This document shows positions 9,104-17,997 of a stretch of 64,000 bases of DNA, in pieces. The DNA comes from Alphaproteobacteria bacterium (lineage in GTDB: Bacteria; Pseudomonadota; Alphaproteobacteria; SMXP01). Every line of letters begins with the position of its first letter. Position 1 is the stretch's first letter. A model generated the notes under the pieces. The model searched no databases. It was not told where the DNA came from and saw only the letters and a list, made by a program, of their open reading frames with translations. The position numbers and the translations under genes are program-made. The stretch is from positions 82,184-146,183 of the forward strand of contig JANQPV010000021.1 of NCBI GenBank assembly GCA_028285305.1, read 5' to 3'.

Positions 9104-10537
9104 ATGAAAGAATATATGCAGTTTTACATCAACGGTCAGTGGGTCGATCCGGCTGAACCCGGCAAGACGTGGGACGTGATCAATCCTGCGACCGAAGAGC
9201 CTTGCGGACGTATCGCCATGGGCAGCAAAGCCGATGTCGACAAAGCGGTCGTTGCGGCGCGCAATGCCTTCCCCAGCTATTCTCAAACCAGCAAAGAAGA
9301 GCGCCTCGCGATTATCCAAAAGTACATGGAAATTTATACGGGCCGCCTTGCAGAGATCGAAGAAACGATTTCTCTCGAATTGGGGGCTCCGACATGGCTT
9401 TCAAAGGCGGTTCAGGCGCCGCTAGGCCTAGCCCACTTCAACGAGATCATGAACGTTCTCAAGGACTATGACTTCGAAGAACAGAAGGGTTCTGCTCTTG
9501 TCGTGAAAGAGCCTATCGGCGTGTGCGGGTTCATTACGCCGTGGAACTTCCCCATCAACCAGATCGTCTGCAAAGTGGCGCCGGCTCTTGCGGCGGGCTG
9601 CACCATGGTGGTGAAGCCGTCTGAAGAGACTCCCTTGAGTGCCGTTTTGCTTGCAGAGATCCTTCATGAGGCGGGATGCCCTCCAGGAGTGTTCAATCTC
9701 GTCAACGGTGACGGGCCCACGGTAGGCTCCGCCATTTCTTCTCATCCGGACATCGACATGGTGTCGTTCACTGGCTCAACCCGCGCCGGCATCCAGGTTG
9801 CCAAGGATGCGGCCGATACGGTGAAACGCGTTCATCAAGAGCTGGGCGGAAAGTCCGCGAATATCGTTTGCGAAGACGCTGACATCGAGAAGGCTGTCGC
9901 CGGCGGCGTGCAGAGCATGATGATGAATTCCGGCCAAGTGTGTACGGCGCCGTCGCGTATGTTTGTGCCTGAGAGCAAGCACGACCAGGCTGTCCAGGTG
10001 GCGAAGGCTACTGCTGAGTCGCTCCCGGTTGGTGATCCGTTCGCGGAAGGCACCAATATCGGTCCGGTTGTAAATGAGCGCCAGTTTGAGCGTGTTCAAA
10101 GCTATATCGAGCAAGGCATTAAAGAAGGCGCCGATCTCGTGACCGGCGGCACCGGCCGTCCGGAAGGCTACAACAAGGGTTTTTATGTTCGCCCGACCAT
10201 CTTTGCCAATGTGAACAATGACATGGTCATTGCCCGCGAGGAAATTTTCGGTCCTGTACTGAGTATTATGCCGTACAAGTCTGAAGAAGAAGCTATCGAA
10301 ATGGCCAATGACACGACCTATGGTTTGGCCGGGTATGTGCAGTCAGGCGACCCCAAGCACGCCCAAGAGGTTGGCTCCAAGATCCGGGCTGGCACCATCA
10401 ACTTGAATGGCGCGGGCCCCGACATGGCGGCTCCGTTCGGCGGATACAAGCAGTCCGGCAACGGCCGCGAATGGGGTGAGTATGGCTTTGAGGAATTCCT
10501 CGAGGTCAAAGCCATGACCGGTGTGAAAGCCGCATGA
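9104..10537 (+). CDS. NAD(P)+-dependent aldehyde dehydrogenase
   Basis: A 477-residue aldehyde dehydrogenase of full family length. It has the cofactor segment TPWNFPINQ near 140, the FTGSTRAG loop near 225, the general base Glu in ELGGKSANI near 248 and the nucleophile Cys in SGQVCTAPSR near 281. The C-terminal FGGYKQSGNGRE motif is intact. The start at 9104 was chosen over an upstream TTG because family members begin close to the YINGQWV strand. It oxidises an aldehyde to the acid; the substrate is not predictable. It is transcribed alone, divergent from the ECF41 operon, and ends at a strong terminator. Confidence 0.92.
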   Translation: MKEYMQFYINGQWVDPAEPGKTWDVINPATEEPCGRIAMGSKADVDKAVVAARNAFPSYSQTSKEERLAIIQKYMEIYTGRLAEIEETISLELGAPTWLSKAVQAPLGLAHFNEIMNVLKDYDFEEQKGSALVVKEPIGVCGFITPWNFPINQIVCKVAPALAAGCTMVVKPSEETPLSAVLLAEILHEAGCPPGVFNLVNGDGPTVGSAISSHPDIDMVSFTGSTRAGIQVAKDAADTVKRVHQELGGKSANIVCEDADIEKAVAGGVQSMMMNSGQVCTAPSRMFVPESKHDQAVQVAKATAESLPVGDPFAEGTNIGPVVNERQFERVQSYIEQGIKEGADLVTGGTGRPEGYNKGFYVRPTIFANVNNDMVIAREEIFGPVLSIMPYKSEEEAIEMANDTTYGLAGYVQSGDPKHAQEVGSKIRAGTINLNGAGPDMAAPFGGYKQSGNGREWGEYGFEEFLEVKAMTGVKAA

Positions 10538-10560
10538 GCTTACTCAAATAGAGTTGGTTG

Positions 10561-10589
10561 AAACGGCCGCCTTCGGGCGGCCGTTTTTT
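10561..10589 (+). terminator. Rho-independent terminator
   Basis: A 10-bp stem AAACGGCCGC / GCGGCCGTTT around a CTTCGG tetraloop-type turn, running into TTTTTT, 24 bases after the aldehyde dehydrogenase stop codon. Confidence 0.92.
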
Positions 10590-10677
10590 GTTGGCGTCTC
10601 TGAATGGCACACGATTAAGCGTTTTTTTATCGCTCGCTCCTAAAACAATCGGATCCCAGCCGAGTTCGGAGCCCCCG

Positions 10678-12927
10678 ATGAGCGAGTCATCCACAAGCGC
10701 CATTTCTTTAAATAAAACAACGAGATATCTCGTTCCTCTGTTCACCCTAACCTTAGGGCTCAGTGCCTTTTTGCTGTTTTGGATTCAGCCGCTTATTGCG
10801 AAGGTCTTGCTTCCCTATTTCGGCGGGTCACCTGCCGTGTGGACGACGAGCATGGTGTTCTTTCAGGCGGTGCTGCTTGCCGGCTACAGCTACGCCCATC
10901 TGCTGGCGCGATTCAAATGGGTTCATCAAGTGGCCGTGCATGCGGTGCTTCTGCTTTGCGCCTTATTGTTTTTGCCTTTTGGCGTTTCCGATGCGCTTTT
11001 GACGTCAACCGAGAATTGGGAACCGAGTTTCCAGCTCTTGGCGGTTTTGGGATTGTCCGTCGGCGTTCCATTTCTGGTGATCTCGGCGACGGCCCCCTTG
11101 TTGCAGGTTTGGTTTTCTTACACGTCTCATGTAGATGCGGAGGATCCGTACTTCCTGTACGGAGCAAGCAACTTTGGCAGCTTGCTTGCGCTCTTGGCGT
11201 TTCCCATCGTCCTTGAAACGACATTGGGTTTGGAAAACCAATCGATCCTTTGGGCCGCTGGGTTTGCGACTTTGGCGGTGTTCATTCTTACCTCGTTTGG
11301 GTTGGGCCAGGTAAACCAGGGTGCGATCGAAGTCGAATCTGATGTGTCCGAGGCGGCGGTGCGCGTTTCTTGGGCCGAGCGGGCAAAATGGCTCGGCTAT
11401 GCTTTGGTACCGTCTGCGCTCCTCAACTCCTTCACCCTCAAAGTATCGACGGACATCGCGGCTGCGCCGCTTTTGTGGGTGATTCCGTTATCGCTCTACT
11501 TGGTCACCTTCATCGTGGTCTTCGCGCGCAAACCGATGATCTCCCACGACTGGGTCGTTCGCTATACGCCGATGGCTGCATTGTTATTGCTGATCCTGCC
11601 TTGGGTGTCGCACACATTTGTCGGGCTGCTTCTGCATTTCCCCGCCTTCTTTATCATCGCATTGATGTGTCATGGGGAGTTGGCCGCGCGTCGGCCGGAC
11701 AAGCGGCGCTTGACAGAGTTCTACCTGCTCATGTCGCTCGGCGGCGTGATCGGCGGCGGATTGACGGCGATCCTTGCGCCTCTTGTCTTTGATTCCTTGG
11801 TTGAATATCCAATCGCTTTGGCGGGCGCTTTGTTGCTCTTGCCGGCGGCCAAAAAATTTCAGACTTGGAAGTTTGATGCCGGACTCGCCGTCGGGGTTCT
11901 CGTGATCGCGTTATTGATCGGAACCTTCGGCACATCTTTGGTCAGTGCGGATTCAGAATGGGCGCCGTTCGCTGAAAACGGCGTGATCGTCTTTCTAGCT
12001 TTTGTCGGTTTGTGCGCCTACGCCATGCGAGACTTGCCGGTTCGCTACGGTTTGATGATTGGCGCTTGCCTTTTGGCGGACACATATACGGTTAAAGAGG
12101 GTGAAATTCTTCACCGGGAGCGCAGCTTCTTTGGGATTTACAAGATCCTCAATATTGATGATCAGTACACCATGTTCCTGAACGGGACGACGGCCCACGG
12201 AGCTCAGGCGATTGCGGAAGAACATCAGACCTCAAGCATACTCTATTATCACCAAGAGGGCGCTTTTGCGGATGTTTTTAACGCCGTGCACCAAGTGAAG
12301 CCGGAAACGCAAGTGGGCGTTATCGGTCTCGGCTGCGGCGGGATGGCGTGTTACCGGCGCCCCGGCGATACGTGGACATTTTATGAAATCGATCCTGTTG
12401 TCGCCGAACTTGCCAAAGACGAAAGGTTCTTTACGTATCTCGGCAAATGCGCGTCCGACGAAAGCGTCGTGATTGACGATGGCCGTAAAGCCATTGAAAA
12501 GTTAGATGACGGATCAATGGATATCCTTGTTGTCGATGCCTTTACATCGGATGCCATTCCCATCCATTTGCTGACCAAAGAGGCCATCGCGACCTATATG
12601 TCGAAACTCAAGGATGACGGCGTGTTGGCGATGCATGTGTCGAACCGTTACTTGGAATTGCGGCCGATCATTCACCGTATTGCAGGTGAGCTTGGACTGA
12701 ACGGGGTGCTCTCCTATCATGATATTGAGGCGGAACTGGCGCGCATCGAGAGCAACGAGGGGCTTTTGTTCTCGCCGGCTCGTATCGTGGTTCTGTCAAA
12801 GCAAGGCTTTGATGTAACGACGCTGCCGTTCGAGCACAAATGGACGTCGTTCAACGACTTCGAGACGGACGGTCCCGCGTGGACCGACGACCGGTCCAAT
12901 ATTGTCGAAGCGATTAATTGGTTCTAG
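10678..12927 (+). CDS. Fused MFS-like membrane / spermidine-synthase-like protein
   Basis: A 749-residue two-part protein. Residues 1-500 hold about 12-14 hydrophobic helices, starting with the family opening LFWIQPLIAKVLLPYFGGSPAVW. Residues 530-749 form a spermidine-synthase-like methyltransferase fold with a glycine-rich nucleotide loop GLGCGG near 550 and the acidic VVDAFTSDAIP motif near 620. Such fusions are common in Proteobacteria and are usually annotated as spermidine synthase, although polyamine production by them is unproven. The ATG at 10678 follows CGGAG; the longer open frame begins inside the preceding terminator and was rejected. Confidence 0.85.
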   Translation: MSESSTSAISLNKTTRYLVPLFTLTLGLSAFLLFWIQPLIAKVLLPYFGGSPAVWTTSMVFFQAVLLAGYSYAHLLARFKWVHQVAVHAVLLLCALLFLPFGVSDALLTSTENWEPSFQLLAVLGLSVGVPFLVISATAPLLQVWFSYTSHVDAEDPYFLYGASNFGSLLALLAFPIVLETTLGLENQSILWAAGFATLAVFILTSFGLGQVNQGAIEVESDVSEAAVRVSWAERAKWLGYALVPSALLNSFTLKVSTDIAAAPLLWVIPLSLYLVTFIVVFARKPMISHDWVVRYTPMAALLLLILPWVSHTFVGLLLHFPAFFIIALMCHGELAARRPDKRRLTEFYLLMSLGGVIGGGLTAILAPLVFDSLVEYPIALAGALLLLPAAKKFQTWKFDAGLAVGVLVIALLIGTFGTSLVSADSEWAPFAENGVIVFLAFVGLCAYAMRDLPVRYGLMIGACLLADTYTVKEGEILHRERSFFGIYKILNIDDQYTMFLNGTTAHGAQAIAEEHQTSSILYYHQEGAFADVFNAVHQVKPETQVGVIGLGCGGMACYRRPGDTWTFYEIDPVVAELAKDERFFTYLGKCASDESVVIDDGRKAIEKLDDGSMDILVVDAFTSDAIPIHLLTKEAIATYMSKLKDDGVLAMHVSNRYLELRPIIHRIAGELGLNGVLSYHDIEAELARIESNEGLLFSPARIVVLSKQGFDVTTLPFEHKWTSFNDFETDGPAWTDDRSNIVEAINWF

Positions 12928-12987
12928 TGCTTGACGTCATCACAAGGAGCACCCGGATCGCGCCTTTGGCGCGTCCAAGTGTAAACT

Positions 12988-13070
12988 CCGCGACGAAGTG
13001 ATCCAGGAGCCGCTTGTTCTGTTTTCTTGGCCTTGGATTGCCGCGCCGCCATCGGCGGCTCGCAATGACG
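12988..13070. repeat. Intergenic palindromic repeat (type 2, copy A)
   Basis: The gap between convergent genes has CGCGACGAAGTGATCCAGG on one side and TTGGATTGCCGCGCC...GGCTCGCAATGACG on the other. The arms (GATCCA / TGGAT and inner GCCGCC...GGCGGC) can fold back. A close relative in the same orientation is at 20776-20859. Confidence 0.7.
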
Positions 13071-13074
13071 CTTC

Positions 13075-13971
13075 CTAACCCCGAAATGGGCGTCCTTTGG
13101 GCAAATCAAATTCCACATAGTCCTGCATCTTTTGCGTGACCTCGGAGACATCGCCTTCCAACTGGTCCACACCGATCACAGGCCCGAACTTGAGCCTGAA
13201 GGTCTGTCCGCGCTTGTTAAGCATCTCATAGAACAAAGTCATGTTGCGTAGTTCATCGCTGAACTGATGAAAAAAGTAGTAGAGCCAAGAGTTTTTCGCG
13301 GTGATGTGCAGAGGCACGACCGGAGTCTGGTATTTACGTATGAGATTGAGCGTTGTGTTGAGCCAGGGCCGTTCACGCAATCCTTCCCGCGTCATGCGGG
13401 CGATCCCTCCCGAGGGAAAGATCACAACAGCTTCGTTTTGCTTGAAGGCGCGGGCCGTGTGCTTGACCATCTCTTTCGTCTTGGTCACGTTCCGCTTCTC
13501 GTTGACCCACTCGACAGGAATGAGCAAGTCCAGGAGCCCAGGGGCCACCCGAACCGCATCGCGGTTCGCAAAAAAGCTCAGGTCCTCACGCACGCGCATC
13601 AAGGCTTCGTAAAGGGCGATCCCATCAACAATGCCGCTGGGATGGTTTCCCACAATCATCACGCGCCCCGTTGTAGGAACATGTTCCAGACCGCTTACAT
13701 CCAAGTTGACGGGAATCTGGCGACAGAGTTCCTGCATACTCTCATGACCGTCGGTGAGGGCGATGCTGTCGGCCATGTCGATCGCTTCGTTGTACTGCAG
13801 CACCGGATAGAGGAATTGCCGGATCGCCCACCAAACCGGCGGGATCTTTCGCAGTTTTTCCGCCCGCTCTTCAATCAGAATGTCGACGATGTGCTTGTCA
13901 TCGGAAGGTTGGATTTCTTCTGCAAGGGAGGGCAGGGCCGCAATGGCACGGGTGGAGACCGCTGACTTCAT
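13075..13971 (-). CDS. PlsC-like phospholipid acyltransferase
   Basis: A 298-residue acyltransferase of the lysophospholipid/ornithine-lipid type. The catalytic block is GNHPSGIVDG near 107-116. A glycerol-phosphate binding block VIFPSGGIARM follows near 197-207 and a PVVPLHI block near 232. The His-to-Asp spacing is one residue longer than in classical PlsC (HX4D), as in the NHPxGxxDG subgroup. It is cytoplasmic or peripheral at the inner membrane and transfers an acyl chain to a lipid acceptor. It is a single gene on the minus strand, convergent with the MFS/spermidine-synthase fusion. Confidence 0.82.
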   Translation of the reverse strand: MKSAVSTRAIAALPSLAEEIQPSDDKHIVDILIEERAEKLRKIPPVWWAIRQFLYPVLQYNEAIDMADSIALTDGHESMQELCRQIPVNLDVSGLEHVPTTGRVMIVGNHPSGIVDGIALYEALMRVREDLSFFANRDAVRVAPGLLDLLIPVEWVNEKRNVTKTKEMVKHTARAFKQNEAVVIFPSGGIARMTREGLRERPWLNTTLNLIRKYQTPVVPLHITAKNSWLYYFFHQFSDELRNMTLFYEMLNKRGQTFRLKFGPVIGVDQLEGDVSEVTQKMQDYVEFDLPKGRPFRG

Positions 13972-14130
13972 TAAATTCCGCCGTTTTTCGGGACTATTTC
14001 ACATGTCGCTCGATCACGCTAGACCCCGTTCATGTTCGCGGCGGGACCCAAGGTTCGCCATAGATCTGCTCTGTGTTTTGCCTTAAACTTAGTCGAGACC
14101 ATGGCCGAAGTCAGGAACAGGGAGACAAAG

Positions 14131-14907
14131 ATGTCTGTAGCCTACGAACTGGATATTCCGTCTGTCAAAGAGCGTGTGTCTCCGGACGAGTGGGAACAAC
14201 GCGTTAATCTGGCTGCGCTTTACCGCCTTGCGGCTGCGAACGGTTGGGACGACATGATCTTCACTCATATTTCGGCACGTGTCCCGGGGCCGGAGCATCA
14301 CTTCTTGATTAACCCCTATGGCATGTTCTTTGAGGAAATCACCGCATCCAGCCTCGTTAAGATCGACATCGACGGAAACATTATTGATGATACGGAGTTC
14401 TCGATTAATCCGGCCGGATTTACAATTCATAGCGCGATCCACGATGCTAGAGAGGACGCAAAATGCGTTATTCATCTGCACACGAACGATGGATGCGCGG
14501 TGGCTGCGCAACAAGAAGGCCTTATGCCTTTGACCCAGCATGCCATGTTGATCCGCGAAGATGTTGCTTACCATGACTTTGAGGGCGTGGCGCTCGACCT
14601 TGACGAGAGAGAGCGTCTTGTTGCCGATATGGGAGAGAAAGGAAGTTTGCTTCTACGCAATCATGGGACCCTGACGGTGGGCGAGACGTGTGCCGACGCT
14701 TGGTTGCGGATGTACTATCTGGAACGGGCGTGCACGATGCAAGTCAAGGCCCTCGCCGGAAACGCCACGATCAATTTCCCCAATGAAGGCGTTCCGGAAA
14801 AAACGGCGGGCCAAGGCGTGGCGGCATTCCAAGGATTCCTAGGCGATTTGGCTTGGCCCGGCCTGCTTCGCTGGCTTGATCGGCGTGATGTGAGCTACCG
14901 GAATTAG
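14131..14907 (+). CDS. Class II aldolase/adducin family protein
   Basis: A 258-residue protein of the class II aldolase/adducin fold. It has the conserved FTHISARVPG near 47, the metal ligands in IHLHTND near 114 and LLLRNHGTLTVGE near 172-185, and a C-terminal helix ending in WLDRRD. Family members are fuculose- or ribulose-phosphate aldolases/epimerases, but this subgroup (about 250 residues, stand-alone) often has no assigned substrate. The ATG at 14131 has GGAG at a good distance; the upstream ATGs at 14032 and 14101 lack this. It is likely cytoplasmic. Confidence 0.82.
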   Translation: MSVAYELDIPSVKERVSPDEWEQRVNLAALYRLAAANGWDDMIFTHISARVPGPEHHFLINPYGMFFEEITASSLVKIDIDGNIIDDTEFSINPAGFTIHSAIHDAREDAKCVIHLHTNDGCAVAAQQEGLMPLTQHAMLIREDVAYHDFEGVALDLDERERLVADMGEKGSLLLRNHGTLTVGETCADAWLRMYYLERACTMQVKALAGNATINFPNEGVPEKTAGQGVAAFQGFLGDLAWPGLLRWLDRRDVSYRN

Positions 14908-15002
14908 GCTGACCTGAAACGACGGGGGGCTCTTCCCAAAGTCCTCTACAGAACCAGAGGGGCACATCGCGCTGATGTCGGAGACACCTTGATTTCCGAG
15001 AC

Positions 15003-15953
15003 ATGACGACCGAGACGCCCGAAAAAGAAAACGCAAATGAGCCCCGGCTGCGCAGGGCGGGTTTTTTGCGGCTCGCTCACTCTGCGAACGATGCCCTTCA
15101 GGTGACGCCGTTTTGGCCCTGGGTAAGGACGTTCTGGATTCTCCTCGTGCGGCCTGTCGAGCGGTTCTATACTGACGGTACAAGCACGTACGCCGGGAAC
15201 GTGGCCTTTTTCAGTCTGCTTGCTATGTTTCCTTTTCTCATCTTTGTAGCGGCCGTTGCGTCATTCTTTAACGAGGACGCCGCACTCATTGCTCTTCTCA
15301 ATCGGTTGATTTCCGAACTCCCCCCCATTACGGCGAATCTCATTGAGCCCAACATCAAGGCGGCGGTCGGAAACAATAGCGGTTCGCTCTTGACATTCGG
15401 CATGCTGGGCGCGCTGTGGGTGGCCTCAAGTGCGGTTGAAACACTTCGGACAGGTCTTAATCGGGCTTACCGTGTGTTTGATGGCCGAAACTACTTTTTC
15501 CACCGGGCCAAAGGCATCTTGGTCGTGATTATTATCAGCATCATGATTGCCTCCTATATTGGCCTTAACTTCCTTGTGCCGATTGTGTTGGAGTGGTTTC
15601 GGGACGAGCCGGAGATACGGTCGCGCATGGAGGGCATCTACGATGTTGGCCGCTGGATGCTGCCCCTGGTGTTGATCAGTATCAATGCCGCTTTGCACCG
15701 TTTTCTCGCCTATATGGACTACACATGGCTCGAAATCTTACCGGGCGCGGCCTTGTCTTTTCTGCTCTGGACGTTCTTGGTGTCCTTCTTTGTAACTTAC
15801 GTTCAAAGCGCGATGGGATTCAGCGCCGTTTACGGCGGATTGGGCGGCATTATCGTCTTGCTGCTCTTCTTCTACCTTTCGGCGACCACGTTTTTGCTGG
15901 GGGCGGAGTTTAATGCGGTCTTGAAGACGGAGGTGAGGGGCCATGAACACTGA
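15003..15953 (+). CDS. YihY/BrkB family inner-membrane protein
   Basis: A 316-residue integral membrane protein of the YihY/virulence-factor-BrkB family (once misnamed RNase BN). A cytoplasmic N-terminus of about 35 residues precedes six hydrophobic segments. Family marks are TDGTSTYAGNVAFFSLLAMFP near 54-75 and the AVYGGLGGIIVLLLFFYLSA segment near 275-300. The molecular role of the family is not established. It converges on the cytochrome gene with 7 bases between stop codons. Confidence 0.85.
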   Translation: MTTETPEKENANEPRLRRAGFLRLAHSANDALQVTPFWPWVRTFWILLVRPVERFYTDGTSTYAGNVAFFSLLAMFPFLIFVAAVASFFNEDAALIALLNRLISELPPITANLIEPNIKAAVGNNSGSLLTFGMLGALWVASSAVETLRTGLNRAYRVFDGRNYFFHRAKGILVVIIISIMIASYIGLNFLVPIVLEWFRDEPEIRSRMEGIYDVGRWMLPLVLISINAALHRFLAYMDYTWLEILPGAALSFLLWTFLVSFFVTYVQSAMGFSAVYGGLGGIIVLLLFFYLSATTFLLGAEFNAVLKTEVRGHEH

Positions 15954-15960
15954 TGGGGTA

Positions 15961-16965
15961 TCACTGTTCGAGCGGCTTTAGCCATTTCTTTAGGGTTTCC
16001 GGTTCGTATAAAGATCCTGCGGAAACGAAACTGTTGCGACGATAGACTTCTTCAACTTCCTCACTCAAGCGGACTGCGCGCTGCGCCAGTTTTTCCCACT
16101 TGCCTTCAATCGCGAACGAGTTCAGCCGCTGCAGGTCGCGGCTCCAGCTCACCAACACGCTGTATGTCTTGCGCTGGTGCTCAAAGGGAAACCTCTCGGC
16201 AATTCCGGCCAGCTGATAGCGAAGCGATGCGATCACAAAAGAAGCTCCGTCTGCGTTCTTGCCTTCTGCCAATTCGATCAGCACACGCAATCCCCGCGAC
16301 GTATCTTTCAAATCCTCTTCAAGGGTGATGGGTTCGGTTTGCTTGTCGCGGGGCTGTAAGGCGTTCATGTAAGCCAAGAGAGCATCGATCAACGTGCCTG
16401 TCGGCTGCTTGCCGGAAAACTCCTGCGTGATCACTTCTAAAGTGAATGCACGCAATGAGGGTTCGCGACCGTCATGTCCGTAGGGCGCCGTATTTGCGAC
16501 GTTTACGAGGTCCGGAATCTCAATCGGGTTAAATGTGTTGTCCCCGAGGGTCTTGCTGAACACCGCGCTCGTTGTGTCAAATGTTCCAGGCCGGGAGGAA
16601 TGGGATTCCATGAAGAAATTTCTGTTGGCATATCCATTCGTATGGCAAATCTGACATGTGAGTCCTTCGCGTGCGGCAAATCCGCCGAAGATGACCGGCG
16701 AGCGAAAGGCGATTCTTCCAAGCTCATACTCCAAGTTCCAGTCCGTTTGAGGATCATAATTCACCGGTTCCGCGGGACGGGATGTAAGTGCGGTGAGCCG
16801 GTCGGACCGTTGGTCGAGCCACCTGATGTCACGTAGTTTGGGTTCGATCGGTTCGGCGGTTTGGCCACCGACAATAAAAAAGCCGGCGCACAGGAGACCT
16901 AATGCGCCGGCCTTCCAACCAGGGGTCGTATACTTATCCGTCCACTGTGCTCTTTTCGTGTTCAT
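15961..16965 (-). CDS. Periplasmic single-haem c-type cytochrome (MauG/CCP-related)
   Basis: A 334-residue exported protein. The N-terminal hydrophobic segment (about residues 17-34) is a signal or anchor. One CXXCH haem site, CQICH, is near residue 104. Further on, NTAPYGHDGREPSLRAF resembles the second-domain signature of di-haem peroxidases of the MauG/cytochrome c peroxidase family, but the second haem motif is absent. It could therefore be a reduced, electron-transfer-only relative. Its start overlaps the end of the TPR gene by 32 bases, so the two are probably coupled. A terminator-like hairpin is embedded in its signal-peptide codons. Confidence 0.72.
   Translation of the reverse strand: MNTKRAQWTDKYTTPGWKAGALGLLCAGFFIVGGQTAEPIEPKLRDIRWLDQRSDRLTALTSRPAEPVNYDPQTDWNLEYELGRIAFRSPVIFGGFAAREGLTCQICHTNGYANRNFFMESHSSRPGTFDTTSAVFSKTLGDNTFNPIEIPDLVNVANTAPYGHDGREPSLRAFTLEVITQEFSGKQPTGTLIDALLAYMNALQPRDKQTEPITLEEDLKDTSRGLRVLIELAEGKNADGASFVIASLRYQLAGIAERFPFEHQRKTYSVLVSWSRDLQRLNSFAIEGKWEKLAQRAVRLSEEVEEVYRRNSFVSAGSLYEPETLKKWLKPLEQ
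16876..16911 (-). terminator. Terminator-like hairpin inside the cytochrome signal-peptide codons
   Basis: On the minus strand a 9-bp stem GCCGGCGCA / TGCGCCGGC with a 12-base loop runs into TTTTTT. It lies 23 bases past the TPR stop codon but also 54-89 bases inside the cytochrome gene. It has every mark of a Rho-independent terminator and would be an attenuator unless ribosomes cover it. Confidence 0.7.
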
Positions 16966-17878
16966 CGATTACTGACTTGAGATCATCATATTGGGTGCAG
17001 CCAAAGGGGCAGATCTGGTCCAGTTTGGCAAGTTGAGCGTACGCCTTGTCCATTTCGCCCAACTCTGCGTAAAGCTCGCCCAGATATTCATTCGCGCCTG
17101 CGTGGTTATCGTCGATTGCCAATGCGGCGAAATAATAGCCTTTGGCGACGTCATAAGCGCCGAGCTTGCGATGACTGTAGCCCAGATAGGTTATCGCGTC
17201 TGCATCGCGCGCGTCTTCGGCAACCAGTCCTTCCAGGACTTCGATGGCGTCTTCATAGTCTTCGGCATTCACCAACCGTGCGGCGCGGCGATAGAGCCTG
17301 TCGCGCGGCGGTTCCGGTAAGATCAAGAACGATTGTTCCGCGCCGGCGCCTTCGATGGCCGATGCGAGCGCATCAATCGACGCTTGAATCTCATATTCGT
17401 TCGTGCACGGCGCACTACAGGTGGCTAAGATTTCCTCGAGCTCGTCGAGCTGCGCCTGAGCAGAAGCTGACTCTCCGTTTTTCAGGTGAACCATGCCTAG
17501 TTTTTCCCAGGCTCCGGTTATTGTCGTTTCATACTTGATCGCCTTTTCGAGGTTCTTTTGGGCCTCCTTCAGGTCTTCGAGCGCGAATTGGGACATTCCC
17601 AGGTAGGCCCGCGCGTCACCGGAGCGGCGTTTCAGGCGGGTCGCTTTCTTAAAGGCTTTCGCGGCTTTCGCGTAGTCGCCGGAAACATAGGCAGCGATCC
17701 CGTTGTTGTAGTTCTCCGAAAACTCCGCTTCGACATCGCGTTCTTGGGCTGCGCCTGTTCCCGTACCGCTCGGAAGTCCGCCGGTTGGGGCTGCGAATGC
17801 GGATTGCGTAAGGATGCCGCCCAGTCCGATCGCGATTGCCGAACCGCAAACGATCAATTGCCTGTTAATTGACTTCAC
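16934..17878 (-). CDS. Secreted TPR-repeat protein
   Basis: A 314-residue periplasmic protein: signal peptide about residues 1-30 (ending QSAFA), then two blocks of tetratricopeptide repeats (about 50-165 and 195-300) separated by a linker. Each block ends in a similar Cys-x-x-Cys element, CSAPC near 164 and CPFGC near 298, which suggests the protein arose by duplication of a TPR-plus-CxxxC unit. TPR proteins scaffold other proteins. Its downstream neighbour, overlapping by 32 bases, is a c-type cytochrome, which is the obvious candidate partner. Confidence 0.82.
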   Translation of the reverse strand: MKSINRQLIVCGSAIAIGLGGILTQSAFAAPTGGLPSGTGTGAAQERDVEAEFSENYNNGIAAYVSGDYAKAAKAFKKATRLKRRSGDARAYLGMSQFALEDLKEAQKNLEKAIKYETTITGAWEKLGMVHLKNGESASAQAQLDELEEILATCSAPCTNEYEIQASIDALASAIEGAGAEQSFLILPEPPRDRLYRRAARLVNAEDYEDAIEVLEGLVAEDARDADAITYLGYSHRKLGAYDVAKGYYFAALAIDDNHAGANEYLGELYAELGEMDKAYAQLAKLDQICPFGCTQYDDLKSVIDEHEKSTVDG

Positions 17879-17997
17879 GATGACCCTCCCTTTGAATTCG
17901 TGTGTCAGGACGTTACGACAGAGAACGCGAGCCAGCTAGTGCGCCTCTCCATTTTGTGATTAAAGCTGAATGGAACAAAAGCAAACTGAGGACGTCC

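Noticed and set aside
13267..13965. 232-codon open frame on the plus strand
   Set aside because: It mirrors the acyltransferase, whose catalytic blocks are intact.
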